64,000 nt of DNA from Mytilisepta virgata (taxonomy: Eukaryota > Mollusca > Bivalvia > Mytilida > Mytilidae): assembly GCA_028015205.1 (NCBI GenBank), contig CM051521.1, positions 120,970,614 through 121,034,613 on the forward strand, written 5' to 3'. This document shows, one piece after another, positions 48,044 to 60,006 of the stretch. Every line of letters begins with the position of its first letter. The first letter of the stretch is position 1. A program made the translations under genes and the position numbers. Under the pieces are notes generated by a model. The model made no database searches, was not told the origin of the DNA, and saw only the letters and a list, made by a program, of their open reading frames with translations.

Positions 48044-50335
48044 AACATTAAACTGTGTCACAATTTTTAATGCAAAAAATAAGAATAGATAATTATGAAC
48101 AAAAATAGTTCATTTTCATGAATGATTGTATTCGATCGCACTCTATTTCAGTTTAAAGATATTCGACTTATTTCCAGTGTAAATATACAATTTGGTCATA
48201 TGCTGGAAATAATCCACTTAAAGTTTTTGACAGCAAATTGTAAATCTAAGTCAGAGTAGAACATTCTTTTTGTGAAAATAATTTATTGGTCTAATGGAAC
48301 AGACAATTTTATCTGTGTTAAATATATCCTTTTTAATAAAAACTTTATTTGGTTATTTAATTAACACTTTCCGTTTTGCTTCCTAATATGGTTAAACCAA
48401 CATTTAATCATTCATCAGCGCTCAAAGTAATTGTATAGCCATACATTTGAGCAATTATGTTAAGTCATGACATTTTGAGTTCAATCCTAAATATCTATAC
48501 TTCCTCAAAGTAAAGTTCGAATTTTCACACCCACAAACAATCCGTACATTATAAGGAATGACTGTACGCATCAGTATTTACCCATAAACTTGACAACTTC
48601 CTTTATTTTATTTTTTGTGTCATTTTTTTCATCATGTACACTAATTACGTATATGTGTATGAAATTAACATACATTATGGATTAACTGAGCAACTAATTA
48701 ATGTTTTTGTAAAGTTGTTTTTTTTTTTTTTTTTTTTTTGTTTCGAATGTCATGTTAAACATTTTATTTCCAAGTTTTTAAATAATTTTTTCTTGTGATT
48801 TCACAGGAAAAACGCGCATAATTCTGTAAACATGTATTTGAAAGGATGTTTGGTATGCCTCATTCAGTGAGACAGCATTCCAATTTACCTAGATAAAATT
48901 TACCTGAAGGTGGTGGAAAGGCTTATGTACAATATGCTTAAGCTCTCACAACAAGTGGGATACAGCAAATAATTTCATTGCTTCTATTAAGTGAGAAATA
49001 GTAAATTTTTGGTATTTCTAAAATATTCTAACATTTCAGATATATAATACTAAATTTATTTTGTGACTATTAACAAAATGTATGTGCACATGACAGTGGG
49101 ATGATAACTTCCGATTTAAATTATACTTAATTATAAAACTGTCGCTTGTTTAAATAGCAATAAAATGGGAAGTTTTATCCACACAGGTCAACAATTAAGA
49201 AAGGTTAAACTGTGGGGTGACAATAAAATGCCATAGTTGTCAATTATCCTTCTTACTTCACTACCTGGTACAGGTACATATTGTAATTACATAAGACAAT
49301 GGTTAATTTGACGTAAATAGGTGTATACAAATGATTCACTAATACATGTTTTATTGTGTAAAATGATTTATCCGATACTGTTGTCTAGATATTCAAAAAA
49401 GAGGAAATATTTCTCAAGTTGAAATTGGAGATAATACATATATAACTCTTTATACGGTAAGTACAATACTGTCTACACAACTGTTACATTAACATATTTA
49501 TCGTATTGTTAATATTTCATCCGTGATGTACATAGATAGAAGATATTTTTGTGAAACTCTTCAGCGAAAATTTACATCCAAAATATACAGAAAAATAAGG
49601 AAGTTACGAAGAAGACAATACAACAGTATTTGAACAGATCAACTGCTCTGAAATAAAACGGTTTATGAAGGTCCGACATTACACATATGTACACTTTTGA
49701 TATATGTACATGTATAATACTTTACATATAATATCCCGTAAATAAACTTCCACGTGGCAAATAATTATGTGATTAATACCCAATACTTTTTTTCTAATTA
49801 AGAACTGAAAATTATTAAAGACTATAAACAAATTAAGGTTTCATAATTTTACATAGAATTTCTATATTTTTGTGACGAAAAACTGTTAATCTAAACCCTT
49901 TAAAAATTTGTATAGGGGTCATTAGGAGTTTCTAATGCAAACGTGTGTGTGAAAACTGGTATCGGTGCTAGGGCAATCTTGAACAAGCAGTGGGTTAAGA
50001 TATTTTCCTTGTAGTTTAAGGCCCGACTATGACTTTCAGATGACCACACAAAATCCTTGTACATGTATGTAACTGACAAAACTACACAAAAGAACAGTGC
50101 TTTTATTGCTGTTCTCAAAGAATTAATCCACCTTGTATTTTTTTTCATTATTATATGGTGGCCTTTACTGTTACGTTCGGATTCGGATTTGGGTTGTTTC
50201 TTTCCTATTTATATCGTTGATATGATATGGAAAACAAAGAATTTCTATATTTTTGTGACGAAAAGGTGTGATTCTAAACCCTTAAAGTGTGTTATATCAC
50301 ATGTATGTGTAGGGGTCTTTTACCTAAATGTTTTT
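48044..50335. other. Non-coding stretch, nothing recognised
   Basis: A run of 22 T lies at 48718-48739. Two segments (49860-49930 and 50240-50320) share TTTCTATATTTTTGTGACGA and AACCCTT..GTGTAGGGGTC-like words, suggesting a diverged duplication. No gene was seen. Confidence 0.4.
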
Positions 50336-50388
50336 GGGGACCTCGGTGGCCGAATGCTCAAGGTAATTCGTCATGAATACTAATGATG
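50336..50388 (+). mobile_element. 5' head of a SINE, split by an insertion
   Basis: GGGGACCTCGGTGGCCGAAT followed by GCTCAAGG contains the A box and matches the head of the SINE at 34943-35199 (read on its own strand). It continues with GTAATTCGTCATGAATACTA, the counterpart of that element's GTAGTTCGTCATGACTACTA. It stops at ATGATG where the foldback element begins. The rest of the SINE is at 51361. Confidence 0.8.
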
Positions 50389-51360
50389 CTTTCGAGACGT
50401 TTCGGCCATAAACCAGTTCGTCCATATACCGTTTCGTCCATAGACCAGTTCGGCCATAGTCGTTTCGGCCATACTTTTTATAATGAGATACATACTTAAT
50501 AGCATCATTGTTTCTTACGAGAGGTATTCTTAGTAGTTTACTTAGTAGAAGAAAAAAGTTTTGGCACCGATACTTAAACTTTTTAAAGTGTCAAGCTGTA
50601 TGATTTTAATGTCACTTCATTTATTCTCTTTATATATTTATATCATCAGGTTGATAACAAGCACATACATAATTAACAACAATTTAAACAAAAGCACTAT
50701 AACAGTTGAGTTGCACTATACTTATATATATAAGATATGTTCACTAAACGTCAGAATCACAATGTGCAAAATGTTCTGAATTGACTGAATTGACTAGATT
50801 CACTTTTAAAAGCGTCGGAATCGGAACCACCATCATCGGAGTCTGCATGTCGGCAAATATCAAAAGTTTTCTCACGGTTTGATGACTCAATAACAAGAAA
50901 AATTTGCATCAGCTTGTGGTAAACTTGGGTCAAGCTTGGATAAAAATAACTCATATGAAGCCATTTGGTGTGCTTAACAATCACAAAATGCAGGATATAG
51001 TCAGATCAAAGAATAAATAATTGCTAATTATCATGAAGTAATGAACATAATTACATTTTATTTGTCTTGCAATTAATTACGATTGATCTACAATATCTAG
51101 TTTATATTGATCATTAATCATATAGTAAATAATTAATATTCTGAAATTTCATGATTAGTTTTCAAATATTTATTATATATATATAAAATAAAACTTAAAT
51201 TTTGAGCTTAGAACTTGTTAAATATTTGTTAGATTCTGTATAAATATTCCATGGCCGAATCGACTTTAATTCTATTGCCGAACTGGTAGTATGGCCGAAA
51301 CGACTATGGACGAAACGACTATGGCCGAACTGGTAGTATGGCCGAAACGACTTGTTTCCC
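50389..51360. mobile_element. Foldback-type element inserted in the SINE
   Basis: TGATG flanks the insert on both sides (50384-50388 and 51361-51365), a 5-bp target duplication. The left end (50389-50480) and right end (about 51255-51360) are inverted copies. Each is built of short steps such as GTTTCGGCCATA, CCAGTTCGTCCATA and, on the other side, TATGGCCGAAACGACTATGG. The steps vary in number, which is typical of foldback elements. The 0.75-kb centre is AT-rich and has no recognisable transposase. Confidence 0.85.
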
Positions 51361-51575
51361 TGATGATCACTACTCTGTCAACACTGAGGTTGCGCGTTCG
51401 AATCTCTCCTGTGCCGGGTGTGTTCGACTCCGATCGAAATTGACAAGGATTGTCAATTTTCCTACCGAAGGTCGGTGGTTCTCTCCAGGTACTCCGGCTT
51501 CCTCCACCAATAAAAAATGGCCACCGCGAAATAGCCAAATGTGTTGAAAACGGCAACTAAACAAATAAACAAAAC
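51361..51575 (+). mobile_element. 3' body of the split SINE
   Basis: After the target duplication the SINE resumes with CACTGAGGTTGCGCGTTCGA (B box GTTCGAATC). It then has CCTACCGAAGGTCGGTGGTT, ACTCCGGCTTCCTCCACCAA, GCGAAATAGCC and an ACAAATAAACAAAAC tail. Apart from the insertion it is collinear with 35199-34943. Confidence 0.9.
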
Positions 51576-52235
51576 TTAATTTTTTTTGATAAAATGTCCA
51601 TTCTTTAATTTCTGCAATTTGTTCAAACTGCAGAGGAATTGCTGTGACTCCTGGAAAAGAAGCATATATACCGGGTATTCTTCATGTGTTGGCTCTGTGT
51701 ATTCACACATACAATGTAACTGTACATGTATAGCCAATTAATCGCTTTTTACCAAATTTTTGGCTAACTATAATTTTTCAAAGTATAACTTTAAAATTTT
51801 TAATTTGTGTGATATTTTGGTGTGTGATTATTCATTTTATCCACATAAACCAACTGCACCTAAAAAATCACCTTTTTCGTGTTATTTATGCATTTAAACT
51901 TAGTAGCAAAGAAATGTCTAATCAGTGTTAATTTTGTGTTTATAAAGAAGGTTTGTCATTGTACAAACATTTAAATTTGGTTGTATATCAGCGTAGGACG
52001 TTCTGAAAGGTATAAACAGTACTGAAGTTTCACGGAAAGGTCTTTCGTTTATTGATTTTATATCTGCGCAATTGTAATTTTTCTGAAGATTTATTATGAA
52101 AATGAGAGAGAATTTATTTTATCAGTGCGATAACATATTTGAAAATAAAATTCAAAGTAAATTTGATCTATGAAATAAATATTACTTTAAATTTTTCCAT
52201 TACAACCTTAACTGCTGGATATTTTCCGTTACAGA
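51576..52235. other. Spacer, nothing recognised
   Basis: AT-rich, without open frames of note. Confidence 0.4.
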
Positions 52236-52239
52236 CTAA

Positions 52240-52476
52240 GGGAGCAACCATTTGATTTTTATGGGAGGGCATTGAAGTAATCTTAAGTCCGGCCTTTTTT
52301 CAGCAAAATTTCGAGACTGCCCTTTTTTTACTACCTGGTGTTGTCCTGCCTTTTTTTATGTATCCTGCCTTTTTTACACTACATTTTCCATCCTGCTTTT
52401 TTTTCTGAGGATTTTTGGTCCAGCCTTTTTTCAAATTCCTTCAATGCCCCCCCCCCAATAAAAAAATGGTTGCTCT
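52240..52476. mobile_element. 237-bp MITE with about 38-bp inverted ends
   Basis: The left end GGGAGCAACCATTTGATTTT..GGGCATTGAAG is complementary to the right end CTTCAATGCCC..AATAAAAAAATGGTTGCTCT, allowing for a C run of ten at 52447-52456. CTAA stands on both sides (52236-52239 and 52477-52480), a possible 4-bp target duplication. The inside repeats T-rich words (GCCTTTTTT, CCTGCCTTTTTT). The ends resemble a repeat I recall from mussels. Confidence 0.75.
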
Positions 52477-52884
52477 CTAATAGATGTAGTTCTGTCTAGA
52501 GTTAGGATTCCTTGTGGACATATAGAAAGTAGGATTTGATCCATCAGATGCCCATTTCAAAAACTTAATTATAGTCAGTCGAGTTCAAACATTTGAATTC
52601 CAAAATATACTAGATAAAAAAGAAAACTTTCAGAAGTTTGGAATGAATTATTTCATCAAAAAAAAACTAATGACTAAGTCTCATCATGTTTTTAAAATAA
52701 AAAAACATTCAGACAGAACTTTGGTTTTGGCAATTATTTCGCCTAAAACTACATATTGTCACTGACCATATAGACTTTTAATTATTTACCGATTTAATAA
52801 AATACGTATTGTACCGACTGTTTTTGAGGAAAAGAAATTAAGGAAAATGGTAAATTATCTACTACTTAGTAAGGGAATATATTT

Positions 52885-52980
52885 AAAAAGTCACAATCTT
52901 CCAGGCCTTATCAGACAAAAAGTCACAATCTTCCAGGCCTTATCAGACAAAAAGTCACAATCTTCCAGGCCTTATCAGAC
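52885..52980. repeat. 32-bp tandem repeat, three exact copies
   Basis: AAAAAGTCACAATCTTCCAG followed by GCCTTATCAGAC is repeated three times without a difference. Confidence 0.95.
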
Positions 52981-53049
52981 AAAAAAACATTGATCAGAAG
53001 AATTCATAACAAAACAATGAATTCTTTGATCAAATACATTTATTTTGTC

Positions 53050-55500
53050 TTTGTGGCAAACACTGGCAACCGGGCTGTCGAATAGCTGTCCACTATCAGT
53101 TGAAAGCATTGTGAACAGGACCAGTGGATAACTTTCCACTGTCAATTGCAAAGACTGACATCTGGGCTGATGAATAACTGTTCGGTATCAGTTGAAAGCA
53201 TTGAGAACTGGGCAGGTGAATAACTGTCCACTGTCAGTGGCAAGCATTGACAACTGGGCTGGTTAATAACTGTCCACTGTCAGTGACAGGCATTGACAAT
53301 TGGGCTGATAAATAACTGTCCACTGTCAGTGGCAAGCATTGACAATTGGCCTGGTGAATAACTGTTCACTATCAGTTGCAAGCATTGACAAGTGTGCTGG
53401 TGAATACCTGTTCACTGTCAGTGACAGGTATTGATAACTAGCCTGGTGAATAACTATCAACTGTGACAACCCTCACAAGTTGACAATCTGGATGTCCCCC
53501 TGGCATTGACAACTGGGGTGATCAATAACTGTCTACTGCCAGTGGCAAGCATTAACAACTGGGCTGGTGAATAACTGTCCGCTTTCAGTAGCAAACAATG
53601 ACAACTGGGCTGATGAATAACTGTCCACTGTCAGTGGCAAGCATTGACAATTGGCCTGGTGAATAACTATCAACTGTCAGTGGCAAAGACTGACAACTAG
53701 GCTGATGAATTACTGTTCGGTATCAGTTGAAAGCATTGAGAACTGGGCAGGTGAATAACTGTTCACTGTCAGTGTCAAGTATTGACAACCGGGCTGGTGA
53801 AAAGCACTGATAACTTGGCTGGTGAATCTACCCACTATCATTGACAAACACTGACAGCTGAGCTAGTGAATATCTGTCTACTACCGATATCAGTTGAAAG
53901 CACTGAGAACTGGGTTGGTGAATAGCTGTCCGCTTTCAGTTGCCAGCTTTGACAACTGGGCTGATGAATAATTGTCCACTATCAGTTTAAAGCGTTGGGA
54001 AATGGACTGATGATTACTTGTCCACTGTCAGTGGCAAGCAATGAGAACTGGTCTTGTGAATAACTATCCACTATCAGTGGCAACCATTGAGAACTGGGAT
54101 GGTGAATAACTGTCCACTGTCAGTGGCAAGCATTGACAACTGGGCTGGTGAATAACCGTCCACGGTCAGTGGCAAACATTGAGAACTGGGCTGGTGAATT
54201 ACTGTCTACTGTCAGTGGCAAGCATTGAAACTCCGTTGATGAATAACTGTCCATTGTCAGTGGCAAGCATTGAGAACTGGTATAATGAATAACTGTCCAC
54301 TGTCAGTGACAGTTATTCACCAGCCAAGTTGTTAATGCTTGCCACTGGCAGTAGACAGTTATTTATCACCCCGGTTGTCAATGCCTGAGGGACACCCAAC
54401 ATTGTCACAGTGGATAGTTATTCACCAGGCCAGTTATCAATGCCTGTCACTGAGAGTGAACAGTTATTCAGCAGCTCAGTAGTCAATGCTTGCCATTGAC
54501 AGTGGACAGTGAAGGTAGCCATTAACAGAGCAGGTGATGTCACTCCTGATTTTTACATTAATGGTGCCTTAGTTTCTGTGTTGACTTTTTGTAGTTCGGT
54601 TTGCACATTTTTTTATTTCTCTGTATTATTTGTTTGGTGTGTTATTGTCTTTTGAATTTTTGTGCTCATTGCAATGTAACATGTAGGCGATTTTGCGTTC
54701 GAAACTAAGCGTAAAATATATGGAAGAGGTAATGGTCAAGTATCACTGGAGGAAGTATAATCTGTAAAATCGAACCAATATGGACAGTATAAGGCTTGCC
54801 ACTGGCAGTAGACAGTTATTTATCACCCCGGTTGTCAATGCCTGAGGGACATCCAGCATTGTCACAGTGGATAGTTATTCACCAGGCCAGTTATCAATGC
54901 CTGTCACTGACAGTAAACAGTTATTCAGCAGCTCAGTAGTCAATGCTTGCCATTGACAGTGGACAGTTGATCGTTAGCACAGTTATCAATGCCTGTCACT
55001 GAGAGTGAACAGTTATTCACCAGCCCATCGTCAGTCCACCGTCACTCCCAATCATTGAAAACTGGTCTTATGAATAACTGTCCACTGTCAACGGCAAGCA
55101 TTGACAACTGGACTGGTGAATTATTGCCACTGTCGGTGGCAAGCACTGAGAACTAGGATGGTGAATAACTGTCCACTCCACTGTCAGTGGCAAGAATTGA
55201 AAACGGGCTGGTGAATAACTGTCCTCTTTCAGTGGCACGCATTGACAACTGGGCTTGTAAATAACTGTCTACTGGCAGTGACAATCATTGACAACTGCGC
55301 TGGTGAATAACTGTCTACTAGCAGTGACAATCATTGGCAACTTGGCTGGTGAATAACTGTCCAAAATCAGTGAAAAACATTGAAAATTGAGTTTTTGAAT
55401 AACTTCTCCCTATCAAGCATTGACATCTGGCCTAGTAATTAATTGCCGACATTGAAAACTTGGTTGATGAAACACACTGTTAACTTTCAATGGCAACCAC
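53050..55500. repeat. Minisatellite of about 46 bp with inverted blocks
   Basis: Forward units carry GGGCTGGTGAATAACTGTCC, ACTGTCAGTGGCAAGCATTG and ACAACT. They fill about 53050-54300 and 55036-55500. Between them the units stand in the opposite orientation (about 54306-54508 and 54793-55035, ACAGTTATTCACCAGCC..CAATGCTTGCCACTG). A rare variant unit (GTCCCCCTGGCATTGACAACTGGGGTGAT, at about 53490-53520) reappears inverted in both inverted blocks. These blocks therefore derive from that part of the forward array. The two inverted blocks are also direct copies of each other and flank the 284-bp unit at 54509. Confidence 0.93.
54509..54792 (+). repeat. 284-bp unit, copy 1, inside the minisatellite
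   Basis: The segment from GTGAAGGTAGCCATTAACAG to ATATGGACAGTATAA is collinear with 56871-57154, with no length difference and few substitutions. It shares TCACTCCTG(A/G)TTTTTACA with the repeat at 62265-62285. It interrupts the inverted minisatellite blocks. No clear target duplication is seen. Confidence 0.9.
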
Positions 55501-55507
55501 ATGACTT

Positions 55508-55750
55508 TCATGTTGATGTTTTAAAGAGAATACTGTATATATTGAAATAATAATATAAAGAAATTGGACCATTTTCCCCTGCATTTATTTCTCTTCTATG
55601 GTCATTTTCAAAGTCGACTAAAACTTTTAAAATCTCTGAAGGCATAGCCTGGTAAGTGGTCTCTAGATATTTGCTAATAATATCTAACAAGTAAGTTACT
55701 AAAGAAAATTCTATATACCTGAATATCGCTTTGGGAGACAGTTTTAACAC
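55508..55750 (-). CDS. Possible exon on the minus strand, unknown gene
   Basis: The minus-strand frame includes LETTYQAMPSEILKVLVDFE and NDHRREINAGENGP, a balanced composition unlike nearby chance frames. An AG precedes it within the frame (complement of about 55691), and a GTATAT follows a CAG at about 55716 in an overlapping frame, so exon borders are ambiguous. No family is recognised. It could be part of an old retroelement. Confidence 0.2.
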   Translation of the reverse strand: MLKLSPKAIFRYIEFSLVTYLLDIISKYLETTYQAMPSEILKVLVDFENDHRREINAGENGPISLYYYFNIYSILFKTST

Positions 55751-55759
55751 AAATTTGCC

Positions 55760-56750
55760 AAATTAACGTCCTTAAGATAGTTTTTCAACGTGAAGGACGC
55801 TCAGAACCAAAACTAATTTTTTTGGTGTCAGTGTGATTATGTACAAGTCTCTCCTGTCATACGACAATGGAATGGGTTTTTTGTTCTGAATTTCCTTCTT
55901 GGGAATATTCCAAAAAGTGATTCAAATTGACCCAAATTGCTTAAATACACGACCTTTGCTGGTAGAAAACTTGAACTCATTAATGATTCAGCATAAACTT
56001 GGGGTTTGCCCATATGAAAATGCATTGCATACAATCGTTTATGGTAAAAAGTAGGTAAATATTTAAGATTAAAAAATCAATGGTTATGCGTGAAACAAAT
56101 ACAGGGGAGATAGCCCTACTCCTTTATTTTCTTGCAATTGACGCAAGGTGTCATATATAATAAAAATATTGAATAAATAAAAAGATTCGGAGAAAGTGAA
56201 ACTAAAGAAAGGAAGAATTCAATCAGATTAAAACTAAACTATGTTTTCTTAGTTTCCTATTAAGATTTGTCCTAAACACTATATTATCTGCAGGCTGATT
56301 TCATGTGTAAAACTAGCACTTCATTAGACTTGACCCTTCACCGAATGATACCCACTTCTAAGGTGACGGATTCCGTAGACGGACCAGAGATGCTGACCAC
56401 TACGGAGCACCTGACGTTTTAGCGGTACCGGTGTAAAATAGGCACTTCAAATCTGACTGTCATACCATGTCAGATTTACTTTAAACAAACCAGTGTCTAC
56501 TTAATATATAAAACTTGTTAAGGATGCTTTCAGTAACTAAATTGGCAATGCTGCTCTACGTGATTATTGTTTGGCTTCTCCTACGTTTTCTGTCTTACAT
56601 GTGGTTTCTACGGTACGTACGTGACCCTACGTTTTCTGTCGTACATGTGACGTTCTCAACAAGTGAAATCTCTGTCGTATAAACTCTAATGATAGATTAA
56701 TAAAATGCAAGGATATGGTCAGTCTTTGTTGATATCATCACTCTAAATAT
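55760..56750. other. Non-coding or unrecognised
   Basis: A minus-strand frame at 55837-56034 has no known motif. At about 56575-56660 a short phrase (CCTACGTTTTCTGTC, TTACATGTG) occurs twice. Confidence 0.35.
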
Positions 56751-56870
56751 TTTACGGCCAGCATTTGATTGGTAGATACTAAGTATCTTTCTCAATTTGA
56801 GATTAGATATCTGCAGTTATATTTTACGTCTTATGGAATTGACACTCGACCAGATTCTTCTCATTGTAAT

Positions 56871-57154
56871 GTGAAGGTATCCATTAACAGAGCAGGTGAT
56901 GTCACTCCTGGTTTTTACATTAATAGTGCCTTAGTTTCTGTGTTGACTTGTTCTAGTTCGGTTTGCACATTTTTTTATTTCTCTGCATTATTTCTTTGGT
57001 GTGTTATTGTCATTTGAATTTTTGTGCTCATTGCAATGTAACATGTAGGCGATTTTGCGTTCGAAACTTAGCGTAAAATATATTGAAGAGGTAACGGTGA
57101 AGTATCAGTGGAGGAAATATAATCTGTTAAATAGAACCAATATGGACAGTATAA
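56871..57154 (+). repeat. 284-bp unit, copy 2
   Basis: Equal in length to 54509-54792 and closely similar. Outside these borders the two copies diverge at once. A short frame crosses it (VKVSINRAGDVTPGFYINSA) but is broken in copy 1. Confidence 0.9.
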
Positions 57155-57277
57155 TGCTGATTGCTCATTATGTTCTGCTTAATTTTTTTTTAAACTGGAA
57201 ATTCTTTAATAGAAATTATAACGATAAGATTAGAAACTTTTACCCTGATTTTCTCAAGGGTATCTTATAAAAAAAAT

Positions 57278-57415
57278 TATATGAGATATCTTATAAATTA
57301 TATAAGATATCTTATAAACTATATAAGATATCTTATAAACTATATAAGATATCTTATAAACTATATAAGATATCTTATAAACTATATGAGATATCTTATA
57401 AAGTTTATTAGATAT
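57278..57415. repeat. 21-bp palindromic array, about six copies
   Basis: Units of TATAAGATATCTTATAAACT and one more base each contain the 12-bp palindrome TAAGATATCTTA, so the whole array can fold on itself in many registers. The minus-strand frame of repeated YKIS residues is a product of the array. Confidence 0.93.
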
Positions 57416-59957
57416 CGTGAAGTTAGAATAAATAGTAAAACGGCTTGCCATAAGATTTAGTTACTATGTTTAGGCCTAGAAGGCACAAAGAATTTTAATA
57501 TAAAAAAGAAAAGCATGCCCTCAACAAAATGGAACTAAATCTGTAAAATAATAAAGACAGGTCTAGATTAATGAAGTCAACATTTTTCATTTTTTTCACA
57601 AGTGGTTTTTATAAATATTTTAACATTTGCCTTATTGTGCAGAATTCTTATAAAGTTTAAACAATTACGAAAATTTTTCATAAAATATCATGTATATCAT
57701 GTATATTTTGGAACAATAGTCATTATTAGAAGCTTCTTTGGAAGAATGATATACATTTATTATTTACATGACAGAACCAGAAAATATTCTTTTTAAAAAA
57801 TAATATACACAACGAAGAAAAAAATCTATGGAATAAGCCATGTTCATAACTTGTAGAGCAACATGAAATTAATTTCAAAGTGACTAAATTTGATCGAATA
57901 GCACTCCAAACTTCCAACTACATAGAACAACAACAATACATCAAGGATGCTTCATATGTTTTATATATGAAATACATTAATGAGACACAAAATTTATGAT
58001 ATTGACTCGGTGATTCAATCTGAAAGAAATCCACCAGTCGTTAAAACAGAAAATAAATTTGAATAGTTTTTTCTGCTTACCAAGGCTCTGCCGTTTCTAC
58101 TATTATTAGCAATTGAAACAATGCTAAATTTAAAATGTAATTCGATTAGCGTTCAGTCAGTCGGATTTTAACTTCCTGGTATAGTTATAGAGACCATATT
58201 TGGAATATACCGGAAAAAAAATCATTGTTACCTAAAGTTACTATAAAATTTAATGAACAGGTGAACTGTAAAGTTTCGATGTGGCGATCTGTGCACGTAC
58301 GGTACAAGTCTTAAAGGTAATTTTTAAAATTTTTCGTAATACAGTTGTTTTTCAAATCTACATATAATATATTACCGAACTCTGAGTTAAATAGATAATT
58401 GATCAGTTTAAACGGTATCCTCTGCGTTTGGCAGATATTTTCTTACAATTTCTTTGCGATGTTCCATTAAACCAACATTCGGTTTTTATGTAGGCGACGA
58501 AAAAAGCGACGAATTTCACATATGATGTTGGCGGCACTCTAAAAAGACATCTTAGACGATGCAGGTGTTTGGGGACGACTCAGTAAATATATGGCTTACT
58601 TTGAATAAATGCATTACGAGTCACAGACTTTGATCTAAAATCGACAGATAGTAAAAGGATACCGCCATGCAGTGTTTTGTCTAGATCAGCTATATCAAGA
58701 CATGATCAATGCAGTATATCAGTTTCTGTTTGGAGATTTATAACATTTTATTTGTTGTTTGATCTTATTGGTTTCGAAGTTTATGTCCTCATCGCAACCC
58801 TACTCTGGTGTTATAACCACCTTTGTACAATATAGATTCCTTTCTTTAAACATAAGTTGATTCCTCTGTCATTTTCATTTTGGCACTATTCACTAATGTG
58901 GTAAAAAAATGTATTTAGGAGTTCGTTATGACTTTTGCTTTTTTAATTAGATTAATGTTAAGCTCAATATACCAATACTACATGTATTACCTTCGGCCTG
59001 AATAATTCATTTTTAACTGAAACTTTGTCTTTTAGTTCAATGCAGCAAATGTAATGTGATACTTTATTCTTCGGTTACATTGGTCTGTTTTGTGTTTACG
59101 TATACATAAATTGTAACATGAATCCTGAAATCATGACGTAAATGACATCAAAGATAACCTGTTTTACCTGGTGACTGTCTCTTTTAAATGTAAACCAAGA
59201 CCATATGTTTCACGTGAACAAAGCGAATTATTTATGGGCTTCACCAAACGGTTTTCTTTTACATAATAATCTTTTGTGTTTCAAAGTTATATTTTTATTA
59301 AACGTGTTAAATATTTAGTTCATCAATTTGAAGTTCTGTGTATAGTAGTGTTTCAGCTTCTGATGGCAAAATTGACCTTACCTTTAGTTTGGCCCTTTTT
59401 GTATACAAGGTTTTGTAATTGATTTTAAATTTGACTTTCCAAGTCACAAGCAAATTGACGATGTTTAAACCCTAAATACTCATTGTACACATGTATTTTT
59501 GAATTTTCAATAATGATACAATGTACTTTATACAATTGGCCATTTCACACTGTCGTTCTTTAAGGACAGGTAAACATCTGTTATTGCTCCAGTAATACTT
59601 GATATGAAACTACTTCTTTTAAGTCATATTATGGCATTTACCCACGGGGGGGGGGGGGGATACCATACTGTTTTCATAATGACGATTTTCCGCCAAGCTG
59701 TATGGTTGTTTCACAAAGATCCTAACAGTAAACATCTCTTTTACCATCGTCGGAAACTGACCCACTGTCGATAAGTGTAGCAAAGCGTAAGCGTGGCCGG
59801 CCATGGTTTTCTGACGATGCTTAAAGTCCGCTATAGTCAGCTGAACTGTTGCTCAGTGGTCATTTTATGCGTAATTTTGACACACTGATTATATATATAT
59901 ATATATTTGTTATCTACCGACTAGATACATGTGTATATTTGTTTTTTTCTATTTCAG
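57416..59957. other. Upstream region of the chitinase gene, no gene recognised
   Basis: No coding exon was seen. Because the chitinase ATG follows directly on an acceptor-like CTATTTCAG, a 5' untranslated exon is likely to lie somewhere in this stretch. One candidate donor is AAAGGTAATT at about 58313. A run of 14 G lies at 59646-59659 and an AT tract at 59890-59908. Confidence 0.4.
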
Positions 59958-60006
59958 ATGATCCGACTTAGTATTATTTGGTCATTACTGTTCGTGTCCA
60001 CTTGTG
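59958..60006 (+). CDS. Chitinase coding exon 1: signal peptide
   Basis: Starts at ATG 59958, directly after TTTTTTTCTATTTCAG, and ends before GTGAGT (donor at 60007). It encodes a basic-hydrophobic leader ending VSTC and leaves one base for the next codon. The acceptor-like tract before the ATG suggests that this exon may begin slightly upstream or at the ATG after a non-coding first exon. Confidence 0.88.

Noticed and set aside
51338..51564. Overlapping open frames on both strands at 51.3-51.6 kb
   Set aside because: They fall inside the SINE body, which is relatively G+C-rich and so lacks stops by chance.
57254..57451. Minus-strand frame with repeated YKIS residues
   Set aside because: Product of the 21-bp palindromic array, again a period divisible by three.
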